This document shows, one piece after another, positions 8,913 through 17,190 of a stretch of 64,000 nt of DNA (its first letter is position 1; the number at the start of each line of letters is the position of its first letter). The DNA is taken from positions 22,248-86,247 of the forward strand of contig JAQWOV010000005.1 in assembly GCA_029245675.1 (NCBI GenBank). Reading direction: 5' to 3'. A program made the translations under genes and the position numbers. The notes below the pieces were generated by a model, which searched no databases, was not told the origin of the DNA, and saw only the letters and a list, made by a program, of their open reading frames with translations. The DNA comes from Acidimicrobiales bacterium. Its GTDB lineage: Bacteria; Actinomycetota; Acidimicrobiia; Acidimicrobiales; MedAcidi-G1.

Positions 8913-9710
8913 CACCAGAACAAAGACTCCCGCCAATACTCGATAAATTGTGACTCCCTGAAAACTAGTTCTGCTAACTAGCCGAATCAGCCAATGCACA
9001 CTTAACCATCCGCTAATAGCAGCCGCTCCCATACCTACTAAAAAAGGTGGCCACCAGCCTGAAGGTATTTCCACTTCAAAAACTTTTACTAGTCCTGCGC
9101 CCGCTATTACCGGAAGACTCATCAAGAATGTCAGTCTGGCTGCTTCAACACGGCTTATTCCAAGAAACCGAAAAGCACTAATCGTCACCCCTGATCGAGA
9201 TACTCCTGGTTGGAAAGCTAATCCTTGCACTGCGCCCAAAAAGAGTGCATGCCTAAAAGTCAACTCTTGTGTTTCTCTAGTTACTTTTCTTTGATCTGCT
9301 ATCCACAAGACAAAACCAAACACAATAAAGCAACTAGCGACTAACCAAATGCGGTCACCTAAATCTTTGGTAAAGGAGATAGCTGCCGCCCCTATCAGCC
9401 CTGTTGGTATCACAGTAAGGGCTAAAAATACGGCGATACGTGAATCTCCGCTCAGTGGCTCGCTAGACCTCACCCAACTCACCGCAGCCTTTGAATAACG
9501 AGCTATGTCGGAACGAAGGTAAACAATTGCGCCAAGTAATGTCCCTAAATGCAGAGCCACATCAAATGCGTTTTCGAGAGCATTATTTGCCCCGAAGTCT
9601 TCCCATCCGAATAACCAAGGAACAACAGCAAGATGGCCGCTGGAGGAAACTGGAAGAAACTCAGTCATACCTTGAACAAACCCCAAGATAAGAGCATGCA
9701 AAAGAGACAT
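8889..9710 (-). CDS. uppP: Undecaprenyl-diphosphatase UppP (BacA)
   Basis: UppP dephosphorylates undecaprenyl diphosphate to recycle the lipid carrier used for cell-wall building. The 273-residue membrane protein has the N-terminal GFVQGMTEFLPVSSSGHL motif (residues 10-27) and the second conserved block QGLAFQPGVSRSGVTISA. I chose ATG 9710 rather than the TTG at 9713. It follows tldE by 9 bases and probably belongs to the tldD-tldE-uppP transcript. Its C-terminal codons overlap the end of the convergent FmdB gene. Confidence 0.95.
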   Translation of the reverse strand: MSLLHALILGFVQGMTEFLPVSSSGHLAVVPWLFGWEDFGANNALENAFDVALHLGTLLGAIVYLRSDIARYSKAAVSWVRSSEPLSGDSRIAVFLALTVIPTGLIGAAAISFTKDLGDRIWLVASCFIVFGFVLWIADQRKVTRETQELTFRHALFLGAVQGLAFQPGVSRSGVTISAFRFLGISRVEAARLTFLMSLPVIAGAGLVKVFEVEIPSGWWPPFLVGMGAAAISGWLSVHWLIRLVSRTSFQGVTIYRVLAGVFVLVLLASGVR

Positions 9711-9719
9711 CAAATAAGC

Positions 9720-11060
9720 CTATGCACCAGACACGGTCAATTCGCCGATAACTAAAGTAACCCCTGCAGCTCTCATAGGCAGCCACTGAAGATCGTTTCC
9801 GATTCCGTTTACATCAGAAAGCATTTTCTGAATTGTTGATGCAATCGTGAATTCTCTGACCGGCTCCGCTAACTGACCGTTCCTAATACGTAATCCCTCA
9901 GCTCCAGTGGAAAAATCGCCGCTAACAGGATTCACCCCAGAATGCAGTCCGCTTACACCTTGGACAAGAACTCCATCAGAAACTTGAGATATTAGGTCTT
10001 CTGGGCTTAACTCGCCAGGTGTCACCGCAAGCGCCTGCACTCCAACTCCGGGCGTAGAGGAGTACCCGCGAATCGCTGATCCGGTAGAAGAAGTTCCATC
10101 TTTGCGAGCCGTATAGCTATTGTGCACAAATTGGTTGAGACGACCATTTTCTATAAGCACATTTCTTCGAGTAGCTAAGCCCTCTCCATCAGTGGAAGTA
10201 GCGGTAAATGACTCCGGATTTGTGGGATCATCAACAAGATTTATAGAAGAATGCGCTACTTCTTCGCCTTGCCGTCCAGCAAAAAGAGATCTTCCTTTCT
10301 GAACTGATTCAGCGTTAAGAGTTCCCCCAACTATCCCAAGGAATTGGGCGCTAACCCAGGGGTCAAGAACAACAGTGAATCGTCCTGATGGAGGCTTCGT
10401 CGCTCCAAGCATGCGTGTTGCTCGATCAACTGCATCTGTAGCTGCCTTCTCTATGTTTAAATCATCCAGCTGGCGGCCGATTGAGTATCCAAATCCAGTT
10501 TGGGTTTCGCCGTTTTCTTCGGCAAGAGAATACGTGGTTAGCGAACAGCCAGTCTCTTTTGATGACGCATAAATTCCTGTGTTAGTGACAACGGCACTCT
10601 CAGAAATTGAATCTGAGTAATCTGCAGATTCAACTCCGATTATTCGAGAATCTTTTTCTCGGGTGCAGCGTTCTAACTCAAGAGCCATTGCTACTTTTTC
10701 TTCAGTTGACACTTTGCCCAACTCTTCGTTATAGACATGTAAGGCAGCTGGTTTTATGCCATCAGAATCAGTTATTCCACAGAATTCATCTGGAGTGGCG
10801 AACTTAAGGTTGTCTCGAGCTTCACTCAAGGTTTCAACAAGGTCCTCTGAAGTGAATGTTCCGGCATGAGCAAATCCTTGACGTCCGTCTTTCACAACTC
10901 GTATACCTACTCCGTGCGATTCAGCTGCGGTCAAAGATTCAATTTCTCCTTCATACGCTCTGGCTTCTGTTTCACGACTATAAATGGCGACGGCTTCAAT
11001 CTGTTCATTATCAGCAGCCTTACTAACTATCTGTTCGCAAATTTCTAAAAGTTCGCTCAT
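9720..11060 (-). CDS. tldE: TldE/PmbA-family metalloprotease partner
   Basis: TldD and TldE form a heterodimeric metalloprotease that trims unfolded or modified peptides. This 446-residue protein has the TldE-type N-terminal region (SRETEARAYEGEIESLTAAESHGVGIRVV), the VVLDPWVSAQFLGIVGGTLNAESVQKGRS block, and ends in MRAAGVTLVIGELTVSGA. It lacks the HExxxH motif, as expected for the TldE subunit. ATG 11060 is chosen because it lies one base after the tldD stop (TGA-G-ATG), indicating translational coupling; a longer in-frame start at 11117 would overlap tldD. Confidence 0.93.
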   Translation of the reverse strand: MSELLEICEQIVSKAADNEQIEAVAIYSRETEARAYEGEIESLTAAESHGVGIRVVKDGRQGFAHAGTFTSEDLVETLSEARDNLKFATPDEFCGITDSDGIKPAALHVYNEELGKVSTEEKVAMALELERCTREKDSRIIGVESADYSDSISESAVVTNTGIYASSKETGCSLTTYSLAEENGETQTGFGYSIGRQLDDLNIEKAATDAVDRATRMLGATKPPSGRFTVVLDPWVSAQFLGIVGGTLNAESVQKGRSLFAGRQGEEVAHSSINLVDDPTNPESFTATSTDGEGLATRRNVLIENGRLNQFVHNSYTARKDGTSSTGSAIRGYSSTPGVGVQALAVTPGELSPEDLISQVSDGVLVQGVSGLHSGVNPVSGDFSTGAEGLRIRNGQLAEPVREFTIASTIQKMLSDVNGIGNDLQWLPMRAAGVTLVIGELTVSGA

Positions 11061-11061
11061 C

Positions 11062-12477
11062 TCAAGCAGCCGTTCCGCCAACAGTAAGTCGGCCCACTCG
11101 TAACGTTGGAGTGCCATCGCCTACTGGAACTCCTTGGCCATCTTTCCCGCATGTACCTGGTGACCCCATTGCAAAATCATTAGCAATAGCGTCTATGTCG
11201 AGTAAAGCCTGCGGTCCATTGCCAATGAGATTTCCATCTCGTATCGGAGAGGTCAACTCTCCATTTTCAATCAAATAGGCTTCAGTCATGCCAAAAACAA
11301 AATCTCCAGTTGCTGTATTTACTTGACCTCCTCCTAATTGGGCGACATAAATCCCATACTCTGTTGAGGAAATTATTTCATCCGGGGTAGAAGATCCTGC
11401 TTCTAAATAGGTATTAGTCATACGCACCATTGGAAGATGCTCATAACTTTGCCGTCTTCCATTCCCCGAGCTTGGTCTCCCTTCTTTCCGAGCCCGCAAG
11501 TAATCCCACATGTAATCCGTTAGCTCTCCTTTATCAATGAGAACATTGCGTTGAGCAGGATGCCCCTCATCATCTATTGCGTAACAGCCCCATTCTCCCG
11601 ACATGGTCCCATCATCTATAAGGGTGACCATTGGATCAGCAACCATTTCGCCTCTTCTCCCAGCAAAAACAGAAGCTGATTTTCCTACTAAGTCAGCTTC
11701 TAAACCATGTCCGCAAGCTTCATGAAAGAGAACTCCACCGCCGCCAGGGCCAACAACTACCGTCATCTCCCCGCTTGGTGCAGGTACTGCACCAAGTTTA
11801 GTAACTGCGCGCTGGGAAGCTTTCCTCGCTATTTCTTCGACATCGATTTCATCAAAAAGCTCAAAACCCATCGTATGCCCTACGGACTCCCGCCCAGTTT
11901 GTAAACCTGTATCTCCAGCAGCAACGCAAGAAACGGAGAAAGAAGTTCTGATTTGATCATCGCTTGCTAATAACCCGTCGGTGTTAGCAACTTGAATACG
12001 TCGACGACTGTCGCCGTATCCGACTGAAACCTGAGCAATTTCTTCTTTTTGGCTTCTTGCTATTTCATTAGCTTGAGTCAAAAGAGCAACTTTTTTAGAT
12101 TTCTCTACCATCGAGGGGAGCATCTGGACTGTTGAAGAATTTTTATTCTCTGTTCCAAGCCTCACTGATGTGTTCTCGCTATTACCACTTCGTGCTGCGG
12201 CAGCAGCGGAGTCCACAGCTGCTTCAATACCTCGGGCCGTTAAATCAGCAGTATGAGCAAAACCTGTAGTTTCTCCGACGATAACTCGTATGCCTGCGCC
12301 TCGGCTTCGACCGCTAGTAAGTTCCTCAACCCGGCCGTCATCTAAAACTGCTGACATGCCTTTACGGTCCTCTACGAAAATTTCGGCAAACTCTCCCCCT
12401 TTATGAAGAGCCTTCTCAAGTGACCGCTCAAGAAGATCTGCATCTAACAGAGGTTCTGACTCTTGTCTAGTATCCAC
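11062..12477 (-). CDS. tldD: TldD-family metalloprotease catalytic subunit
   Basis: The 471-residue protein contains FHEACGHGLEADLVG with the HExxxH zinc motif at residues 252-257, followed by SASVFAGRRGE and the ARKEGRPSSGNGRRQSYEHLPMVRMTNTYL block, all characteristic of TldD. Together with TldE it forms the peptide-trimming protease involved, in other bacteria, in microcin and modified-peptide maturation and in degradation of unfolded peptides. The start is GTG 12477. No precursor-peptide gene is visible beside it, so a housekeeping role is more likely than peptide-natural-product processing. Confidence 0.95.
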   Translation of the reverse strand: MDTRQESEPLLDADLLERSLEKALHKGGEFAEIFVEDRKGMSAVLDDGRVEELTSGRSRGAGIRVIVGETTGFAHTADLTARGIEAAVDSAAAAARSGNSENTSVRLGTENKNSSTVQMLPSMVEKSKKVALLTQANEIARSQKEEIAQVSVGYGDSRRRIQVANTDGLLASDDQIRTSFSVSCVAAGDTGLQTGRESVGHTMGFELFDEIDVEEIARKASQRAVTKLGAVPAPSGEMTVVVGPGGGGVLFHEACGHGLEADLVGKSASVFAGRRGEMVADPMVTLIDDGTMSGEWGCYAIDDEGHPAQRNVLIDKGELTDYMWDYLRARKEGRPSSGNGRRQSYEHLPMVRMTNTYLEAGSSTPDEIISSTEYGIYVAQLGGGQVNTATGDFVFGMTEAYLIENGELTSPIRDGNLIGNGPQALLDIDAIANDFAMGSPGTCGKDGQGVPVGDGTPTLRVGRLTVGGTAA

Positions 12478-12555
12478 TTGTTACCTTTCTAAATCCTTTA
12501 TTTTTTCTTTGCGTTCAATGCTGACATACTACGAACTAATGCGTATGGTAGCGCT

Positions 12556-12951
12556 GTGACCATAACCGTCGGACTTAAAGCCTCTATTGACCTTACGGTG
12601 TCTAAAAATGATACCGCTATCGCCCTACGTTCTGGCGAGGTTCCAGTGCTAGGAACGCCTCGTCTTGCTTCTTTATTTGAAGAAGCAAGTGTGGCTGCAA
12701 TTAGCAATTATCTTGAACCAGGGTACACCTCTGTAGGAATGCGAATTCACCTTGATCACTTTGCCCCTTCCGGAGTAGGCACAACAATTACTGCCACAGC
12801 AGAGGTGCAAGAAATTGACGGCAGACGTGTAACTTTTCGCGCTCAAGCAAAATGTATTGACAATTGCAACACAAATGAGACTGTAATAGGGTCAGCCATA
12901 ATTGTTCGTGTTCTAGTTGATACTGAAAGATTCCTTCAACGAGTTGACTAA
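12556..12951 (+). CDS. Hotdog-fold thioesterase, fluoroacetyl-CoA-thioesterase-like
   Basis: The 131-residue protein resembles the FlK-like hotdog thioesterases: a variable N-terminus, VPVLGTPRLASLFEEASVAAI near residue 35, a GYTSVGMRIHLDHFAPSGVGTTITATAEV stretch carrying the conserved His, and an EIDGRRVTFRAQA strand. Such proteins hydrolyse short or aberrant acyl-CoA thioesters; substrate here unknown. It starts at GTG 12556, since the only upstream ATG (12545) is out of frame and meets a stop. It is divergent from tldD with a gap of about 80 bases. Confidence 0.75.
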   Translation: MTITVGLKASIDLTVSKNDTAIALRSGEVPVLGTPRLASLFEEASVAAISNYLEPGYTSVGMRIHLDHFAPSGVGTTITATAEVQEIDGRRVTFRAQAKCIDNCNTNETVIGSAIIVRVLVDTERFLQRVD

Positions 12952-12972
12952 GATTTTATTCTTCCTTTAATT

Positions 12973-13800
12973 ATGTTTTCCTCTAGGCCCCCCTCATCAG
13001 ACTCAATGAAAAAATTTCAGCGTTTGTCTGAAGAAGGAGTCGGCACCGGCCTACGTTGGTGGGCAGAAATCGTTCTTGTTCTCATTTTCTATATTTTTTA
13101 CTCTGCTATACGTAACCAATTTGGTTCAACATCCGTAAGTTCAAGTAAAGCTTTCAATAACGCCGAGTCAATTATTGACTTAGAAGACTCTCTGGGCCTC
13201 TTCTTTGAATTAGAAGTACAGAATTTTTTCATTGAGTGGCGGTGGTTCATCCAATTTTGGAACCTCTTTTATGGAACTTTTCATTTTGTAGTGACTGCAT
13301 TTGCTTTAATTTGGATTTACAGAAAGTTTCCAGTTCTCTATCCGCGCTGGAGAACTTCATTTTTATGTACAACTGGTCTTGCTTTGATTGGTTTTAGTCT
13401 TTTCCCTTTAATGCCACCACGCTTGCTCACTGACTGTGGACAGTATGGAGCTTGCGTTACAACTTGGCCATTCATTGACACGGTTACTGATATCGGTGGC
13501 CTCTGGTCTTTTGACTCCGGGACGATGCAAAGAGTTTCAAACCAATATGCGGCCATGCCGAGCCTTCACTTTGCTTGGGCTTCCTGGTGCACCTTGGCGC
13601 TTTGGCCAACATTGAAATCTCATTGGACTAGAACGCTAATCGCTATCTATCCAGTCGCTACCCTCTTTGCAGTTGTTGTTACAGGGAATCACTATTGGAT
13701 TGATGCAATCGGAGGACTTGTTGTATTAGCGGTAGGAATCTTGTTAGGAAGATTGATTGCCGATGGTTGGCATAAATGGAATTTGCGACATTTCGGGTAG
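12973..13800 (+). CDS. PAP2-superfamily membrane phosphatase/phosphotransferase (Aur1-like)
   Basis: The 275-residue polytopic membrane protein has the PAP2_3 layout: several N-terminal transmembrane segments, then QYAAMPSLHFAW (conserved Ser-Leu-His) near residue 193 and VVTGNHYWIDAIGG (His and Asp) near residue 235. These are the catalytic motifs of the family that includes inositol phosphorylceramide synthase and lipid-phosphate phosphatases, so it probably handles a lipid phosphate or phosphoinositol headgroup on the outer face of the membrane. The exact substrate cannot be read from the sequence. It lies between the thioesterase and dxs, same strand. Confidence 0.78.
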   Translation: MFSSRPPSSDSMKKFQRLSEEGVGTGLRWWAEIVLVLIFYIFYSAIRNQFGSTSVSSSKAFNNAESIIDLEDSLGLFFELEVQNFFIEWRWFIQFWNLFYGTFHFVVTAFALIWIYRKFPVLYPRWRTSFLCTTGLALIGFSLFPLMPPRLLTDCGQYGACVTTWPFIDTVTDIGGLWSFDSGTMQRVSNQYAAMPSLHFAWASWCTLALWPTLKSHWTRTLIAIYPVATLFAVVVTGNHYWIDAIGGLVVLAVGILLGRLIADGWHKWNLRHFG

Positions 13801-13830
13801 GTTGATCTTAAGCAACTATGAGGTTTTAAA

Positions 13831-15666
13831 GTGCATCTTGAATCAATCCAGAACCCAGATGATCTCCGCTCTTTAACAGAAGAAGAGTTGAGTGCTTTAG
13901 CGGAAGAAATTCGCTCTGAAATAGTTGCTGTTATCGATCGAACCGGAGGCCATATTGGCTCAAACCTTGGGGTCGTGGAATTAACTATTGCATTGCATCG
14001 GGTATTTGATAGCCCTAATGACACTATTTTGTGGGATACCGGGCATCAATGTTATGTCCACAAGCTACTTACTGGCAGAAAAGACCAATTTGCCCAATTG
14101 AGACAGCCTGAGGGAATTTCTGGTTACCCATCCCAAGCAGAATCTCCTCATGATTGGATAGAGAATTCCCATGCATCGACAGTGCTTTCTTACGCTCATG
14201 GTCTTGCTACCGCCTTTAATGCCTCTAAAAATAATCGAAGGGTGATTGCAGTAATCGGTGACGGAGCCATGACCGGCGGGATGGCTTTCGAAGGTCTCAA
14301 CAACCTCGGTCATAGCGAGTTAGATGTCACCATTGTTCTAAACGATAACGGCCGCTCCTACGCCCCAACTGTAGGAAAACTGACTGAAAGTCTCATACGC
14401 ATTCGATCTAATCCAACTTACATGAGACGGCAGCGCAGATTTGAAGAGTTAGCGGAAAAATTGCCTTGGGTTGGGGAAATATTTGAGCGAGGAATAAACG
14501 CAACTAAGGCAGCGATTAGAGAAATATTTGAACCAGCTGCTTTCTTTGAAACCTTGGGTGTCCATTACCTCGGCCCTTTCGATGGACATGACATCAACGA
14601 AGTAGAAGAAGCTCTTAAAAACGCTTCAGAGTTTGAAGGACCAGTCCTGGTACATGTGTTGACGCAAAAAGGGCGCGGATACGAACCCGCAGAAAGTGAC
14701 CCAGTGAAACACATGCACGATACCTCGGGTATCAAACCAGGCAGTTACACGGAAGCCTTCACAGAAACTCTCATGAAAGAGGCTGAATCACGCAAAAACG
14801 TTGTGGCTCTTACTGCCGCTATGCCCGACTCCACTGGTCTGCTTCCCTTCATGGAACGTTTTCCTGATCGTTGTTTTGACGTAGGTATTGCCGAACAGCA
14901 TGCTGTAACCGCTTCTGCTGGTATGGCTATGGGTGGTCTTCGACCAGTGGTCGCTCTTTATGCAACTTTCTTGACAAGAGCTATTGATCAAATAAATTTG
15001 GATGTAGCTCTTCATCGACTACCAGTAATCTTTTGTTTAGATCGAGCTGGAGTTACAGGTGATGACGGGCCTTCCCACCATGGTGTTTTGGACATGGTCT
15101 TGTTGACAAAAATTCCTGGAATGAAAGTATTTGCCCCCTCTTCTTATCAAGAACTCCAACAGATGCTTCAGGATGCTTTTGAATACGATGATGGCCCCTG
15201 TGCTATTCGGTGGGCTAAAACTGCAGCGCCTCATGTTGATTGGTCTGAAGTTGGAAGCGGCCTCTCTGCTCGTTGCGTTAGCTCATCAGAGAATAACGAT
15301 TCTCAAGTCTGTATTTTAGGGGCTGGAAAAATGCTTTCAGTTGCTATTGATGCTTCAAAACGGCTCGCCTCGGAAGGAATATCTTCAACAGTTTGGGATC
15401 CAAGACTAATTAGCCCATTAGATCAAGACATGATCAAGAATGCCGCTGAGCACTCTTTAGTAATAACTATTGAAGATGGTTTCCGTCAAGGAGGATTTGG
15501 ATCATTAGTACGTGACACGCTTGCAGGACTGTCCCCTGATACTCGAATTTCAGTCTTAGGGGTTCCCGTAGACCATCATCAACATGGAAATGCTGACGCC
15601 TTGCTGGCTTCTTTTGGTCTAGACGGAGAAGGCGTAGCCTCAACAATACGTCAAATTCTCAACTAA
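13831..15666 (+). CDS. dxs: 1-deoxy-D-xylulose-5-phosphate synthase
   Basis: Dxs condenses pyruvate and glyceraldehyde-3-phosphate in the first step of the MEP isoprenoid pathway, using thiamine diphosphate. The 611-residue protein shows GGHIGSNLGVVELTIALH, DTGHQCYVHKLLTGR, the ThDP-binding VIGDGAMTGGMAFEGLNN...VLNDN motif (residues 139-170), FDVGIAEQHAVTASAGMA, and DRAGVTGDDGPSHHG. The GTG start at 13831 is preceded by GAGG at 8 bases. Its TAA (15664-15666) is the last base triplet of host-like composition: the GC-rich island begins immediately after it. The protein C-terminus appears complete. Confidence 0.96.
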   Translation: MHLESIQNPDDLRSLTEEELSALAEEIRSEIVAVIDRTGGHIGSNLGVVELTIALHRVFDSPNDTILWDTGHQCYVHKLLTGRKDQFAQLRQPEGISGYPSQAESPHDWIENSHASTVLSYAHGLATAFNASKNNRRVIAVIGDGAMTGGMAFEGLNNLGHSELDVTIVLNDNGRSYAPTVGKLTESLIRIRSNPTYMRRQRRFEELAEKLPWVGEIFERGINATKAAIREIFEPAAFFETLGVHYLGPFDGHDINEVEEALKNASEFEGPVLVHVLTQKGRGYEPAESDPVKHMHDTSGIKPGSYTEAFTETLMKEAESRKNVVALTAAMPDSTGLLPFMERFPDRCFDVGIAEQHAVTASAGMAMGGLRPVVALYATFLTRAIDQINLDVALHRLPVIFCLDRAGVTGDDGPSHHGVLDMVLLTKIPGMKVFAPSSYQELQQMLQDAFEYDDGPCAIRWAKTAAPHVDWSEVGSGLSARCVSSSENNDSQVCILGAGKMLSVAIDASKRLASEGISSTVWDPRLISPLDQDMIKNAAEHSLVITIEDGFRQGGFGSLVRDTLAGLSPDTRISVLGVPVDHHQHGNADALLASFGLDGEGVASTIRQILN

Positions 15667-15742
15667 GGACGATGCCCACTCGGTCGCCGTACACGATCCG
15701 GGCCCGCTCAAGGTGGTCACGGATGGTCATCGGTGTCTGCAT
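15667..15742 (-). pseudogene. Truncated start of an acyl-CoA synthetase/AMP-ligase
   Basis: On the minus strand a reading frame starts MQTPMTIRDHLERARIVYG (ATG 15742 or 15730) and continues DRVGIV before running into the dxs stop region, where it ends artificially after Leu-Ser at 15659. The MTIRDHLERAR..YGDRV pattern is the usual N-terminus of fatty-acyl-CoA ligases in actinobacteria. Only about 25 residues survive, so the gene was cut at the island boundary. Its promoter side, with a large palindrome at 15776-15804, is still present. The family call rests on a short stretch and is moderately sure. Confidence 0.6.
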
Positions 15743-15775
15743 GCGTCCCCCGGAGGTCATCACCGCCGTGCTCAG

Positions 15776-15804
15776 CTTGTTCCGTTCGGCCCGAACGGAA
15801 CAAG
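15776..15804. promoter_or_regulatory. 29-bp perfect palindrome, likely repressor operator
   Basis: CTTGTTCCGTTCGG and its exact reverse complement CCGAACGGAACAAG are separated by a single C, a perfect 14-bp inverted repeat. It sits in the divergent gap between the truncated acyl-CoA ligase (start 15742) and the S4 gene (start 15833). Its size and perfection resemble TetR-family operators that control fatty-acid genes in actinobacteria. No regulator gene is in the island, so the cognate repressor is unknown. Confidence 0.6.
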
Positions 15805-15832
15805 TGAAAGGGCAGCCTGCCACACTGACACC

Positions 15833-16209
15833 ATGGCTGTGCGCGTCGACAAGTGGTTGTGGGCGGTTCGAGTCTTCAAGACCCGTCGTCAGGCCACCGA
15901 TGCCTGCACGGCAGGGCGGATCCGCATCAACGGCGACCTCGCCAAACCTGCGTCGAAGGTGAAGGTCGGCGACGTCGTCCAGGCCGCTCGACGCGACCGC
16001 ATGATCATCTATGTCGCTCACGAACTGCTCGAGAAGCGGGTGTCGGCCCCGCTGGCGCCGCTGCGGTCGAGGACCGTTCGCCGCCACCGCCGAAGAAGCA
16101 GGATCATCTCGATCTCCCGGTGTTCGCCCAGCGCGACCGGGGCAGCGGTCGCCCGACGAAGAAGGACCGCCGGGCGATCGAGAAGCTGCGCGGCGAACGA
16201 CGCAGGTGA
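15833..16209 (+). pseudogene. S4-domain RNA-binding protein (Hsp15/RqcP-like), frameshifted
   Basis: From ATG 15833 the frame gives MAVRVDKWLWAVRVFKTRRQ and GRIRINGDLAKPASKVKVGD, the S4 fold of the Hsp15/RqcP family, which binds rRNA or stalled 50S-peptidyl-tRNA complexes. Near 16051-16066 the family-like continuation jumps to the neighbouring frame: VEDRSPPPPKKQDHLDLPVF and then GSGRPTKKDRRAIEKLRGER up to the stop at 16209. The total of 377 bases is one short of a multiple of three, so a single missing base in the GC-rich run explains it. It could be a true mutation or a sequencing/assembly error; with one base restored the product would be about 125 residues, the usual family length. Confidence 0.75.
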
Positions 16210-16218
16210 TCCGGCGGC

Positions 16219-17190
16219 TCAGCCCTCGCCGAACGAGGCGGCGAGTCGGACCCAGCCGTTAGCGAGGCTGACCTCGGGGGCCCAGTCCAATGCGCTGCGG
16301 GTCTCGCGCTGATCGAACCAGTGGGCGGTGGAGAGCTGCTCGGCCCCGAACGCGGTCATCGGCGGTTCGCCGTCGCGCCTGCTGCGCTCCCATACGGCCT
16401 CGGCAGCGGCGCCGCCGGCGATGGCAGCCCGGGCGGGCACGGTACGAGGCGACCAGTCGACGCCCGCAGCGGCAGTGATCCGGGCGATGAGCTCGTTGAC
16501 GGTTCGAGGCTCGCCATTCGACACGACGAAAGCCCGACTGCCGACTCCGGGGAGGGCATCGAGCGCAGCGAGCAGTGAGGTGGCGGCATTGTCGACCCAG
16601 GTCGTGTCGACGAGTGCCAGGCCCGAGCCGATCAACGGCATGCGGCCGTTGCGGGCTCGATCAACGATGCGGCCAATCAACTGGGTGTCGCCCGGCCCGA
16701 TGACGAGATGGGGGCGAACCGCGACGACCGGCATCGTGGGGTCAGAGGCCGCGAGGACGGCCCGCTCGGCCATCGCTTTGGACACCGAGTAGTGGCCGCG
16801 GGCCTGCTCCGGGTCGGCCGGCGCAGCACCTTCGCCGCTGATCGACGAGCCGTCATGGGCGACCGACGGGCTCGAGACGTACACGAACCGCGACACGCCT
16901 GCGGCACGAGCTGCAGCGTGCACCGCAGCGGTGCCATCGACATTGATCGCCTCGAAATCGGCCCAGTCGCCGACCGGATCCACCTTCGCAGCAAGGTGGA
17001 TCACTCCATCGACCCCTGCTATCGCAGCGTCGACGACGCCGGCATCGGTGACCGAGCCGAGGTGCTCGACCACCCGGTCGAAACCGCAGGGCGTGCGTTG
17101 TAACACGACGACGTCGTGGCCGGCGTCGAGCAGCCGGGCGACCGTGTGGCGGCCGAGCAGGCTGGTGGCACCGGTGACAAGCACCCTCAT
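16219..17190 (-). CDS. oleD: OleD-like NAD(P)-dependent 2-alkyl-3-ketoalkanoate reductase
   Basis: OleD reduces the 2-alkyl-3-ketoacid made by OleA to the 2-alkyl-3-hydroxyacid. The 323-residue protein is an extended SDR/3-beta-HSD-type enzyme: VLVTGATSLLGRHTVARLL at the N-terminus (Rossmann loop, with Ser in place of the usual middle Gly), NVDGTAAVHAAARAAGVSRFVYVSS, and catalytic Tyr-Lys in HYSVSKAMAE (YxxxK). Its ATG overlaps the oleBC stop by 4 bases (ATGA), so it is the third gene of the oleA-oleBC-oleD operon. Assignment as OleD rather than a generic epimerase relies on this operon context. Confidence 0.88.
   Translation of the reverse strand: MRVLVTGATSLLGRHTVARLLDAGHDVVVLQRTPCGFDRVVEHLGSVTDAGVVDAAIAGVDGVIHLAAKVDPVGDWADFEAINVDGTAAVHAAARAAGVSRFVYVSSPSVAHDGSSISGEGAAPADPEQARGHYSVSKAMAERAVLAASDPTMPVVAVRPHLVIGPGDTQLIGRIVDRARNGRMPLIGSGLALVDTTWVDNAATSLLAALDALPGVGSRAFVVSNGEPRTVNELIARITAAAGVDWSPRTVPARAAIAGGAAAEAVWERSRRDGEPPMTAFGAEQLSTAHWFDQRETRSALDWAPEVSLANGWVRLAASFGEG

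Noticed and set aside
9720..12477. tldD-tldE as part of a peptide-natural-product cluster
   Set aside because: No precursor peptide, cyclase or dedicated transporter gene is adjacent; neighbours are uppP and a thioesterase.
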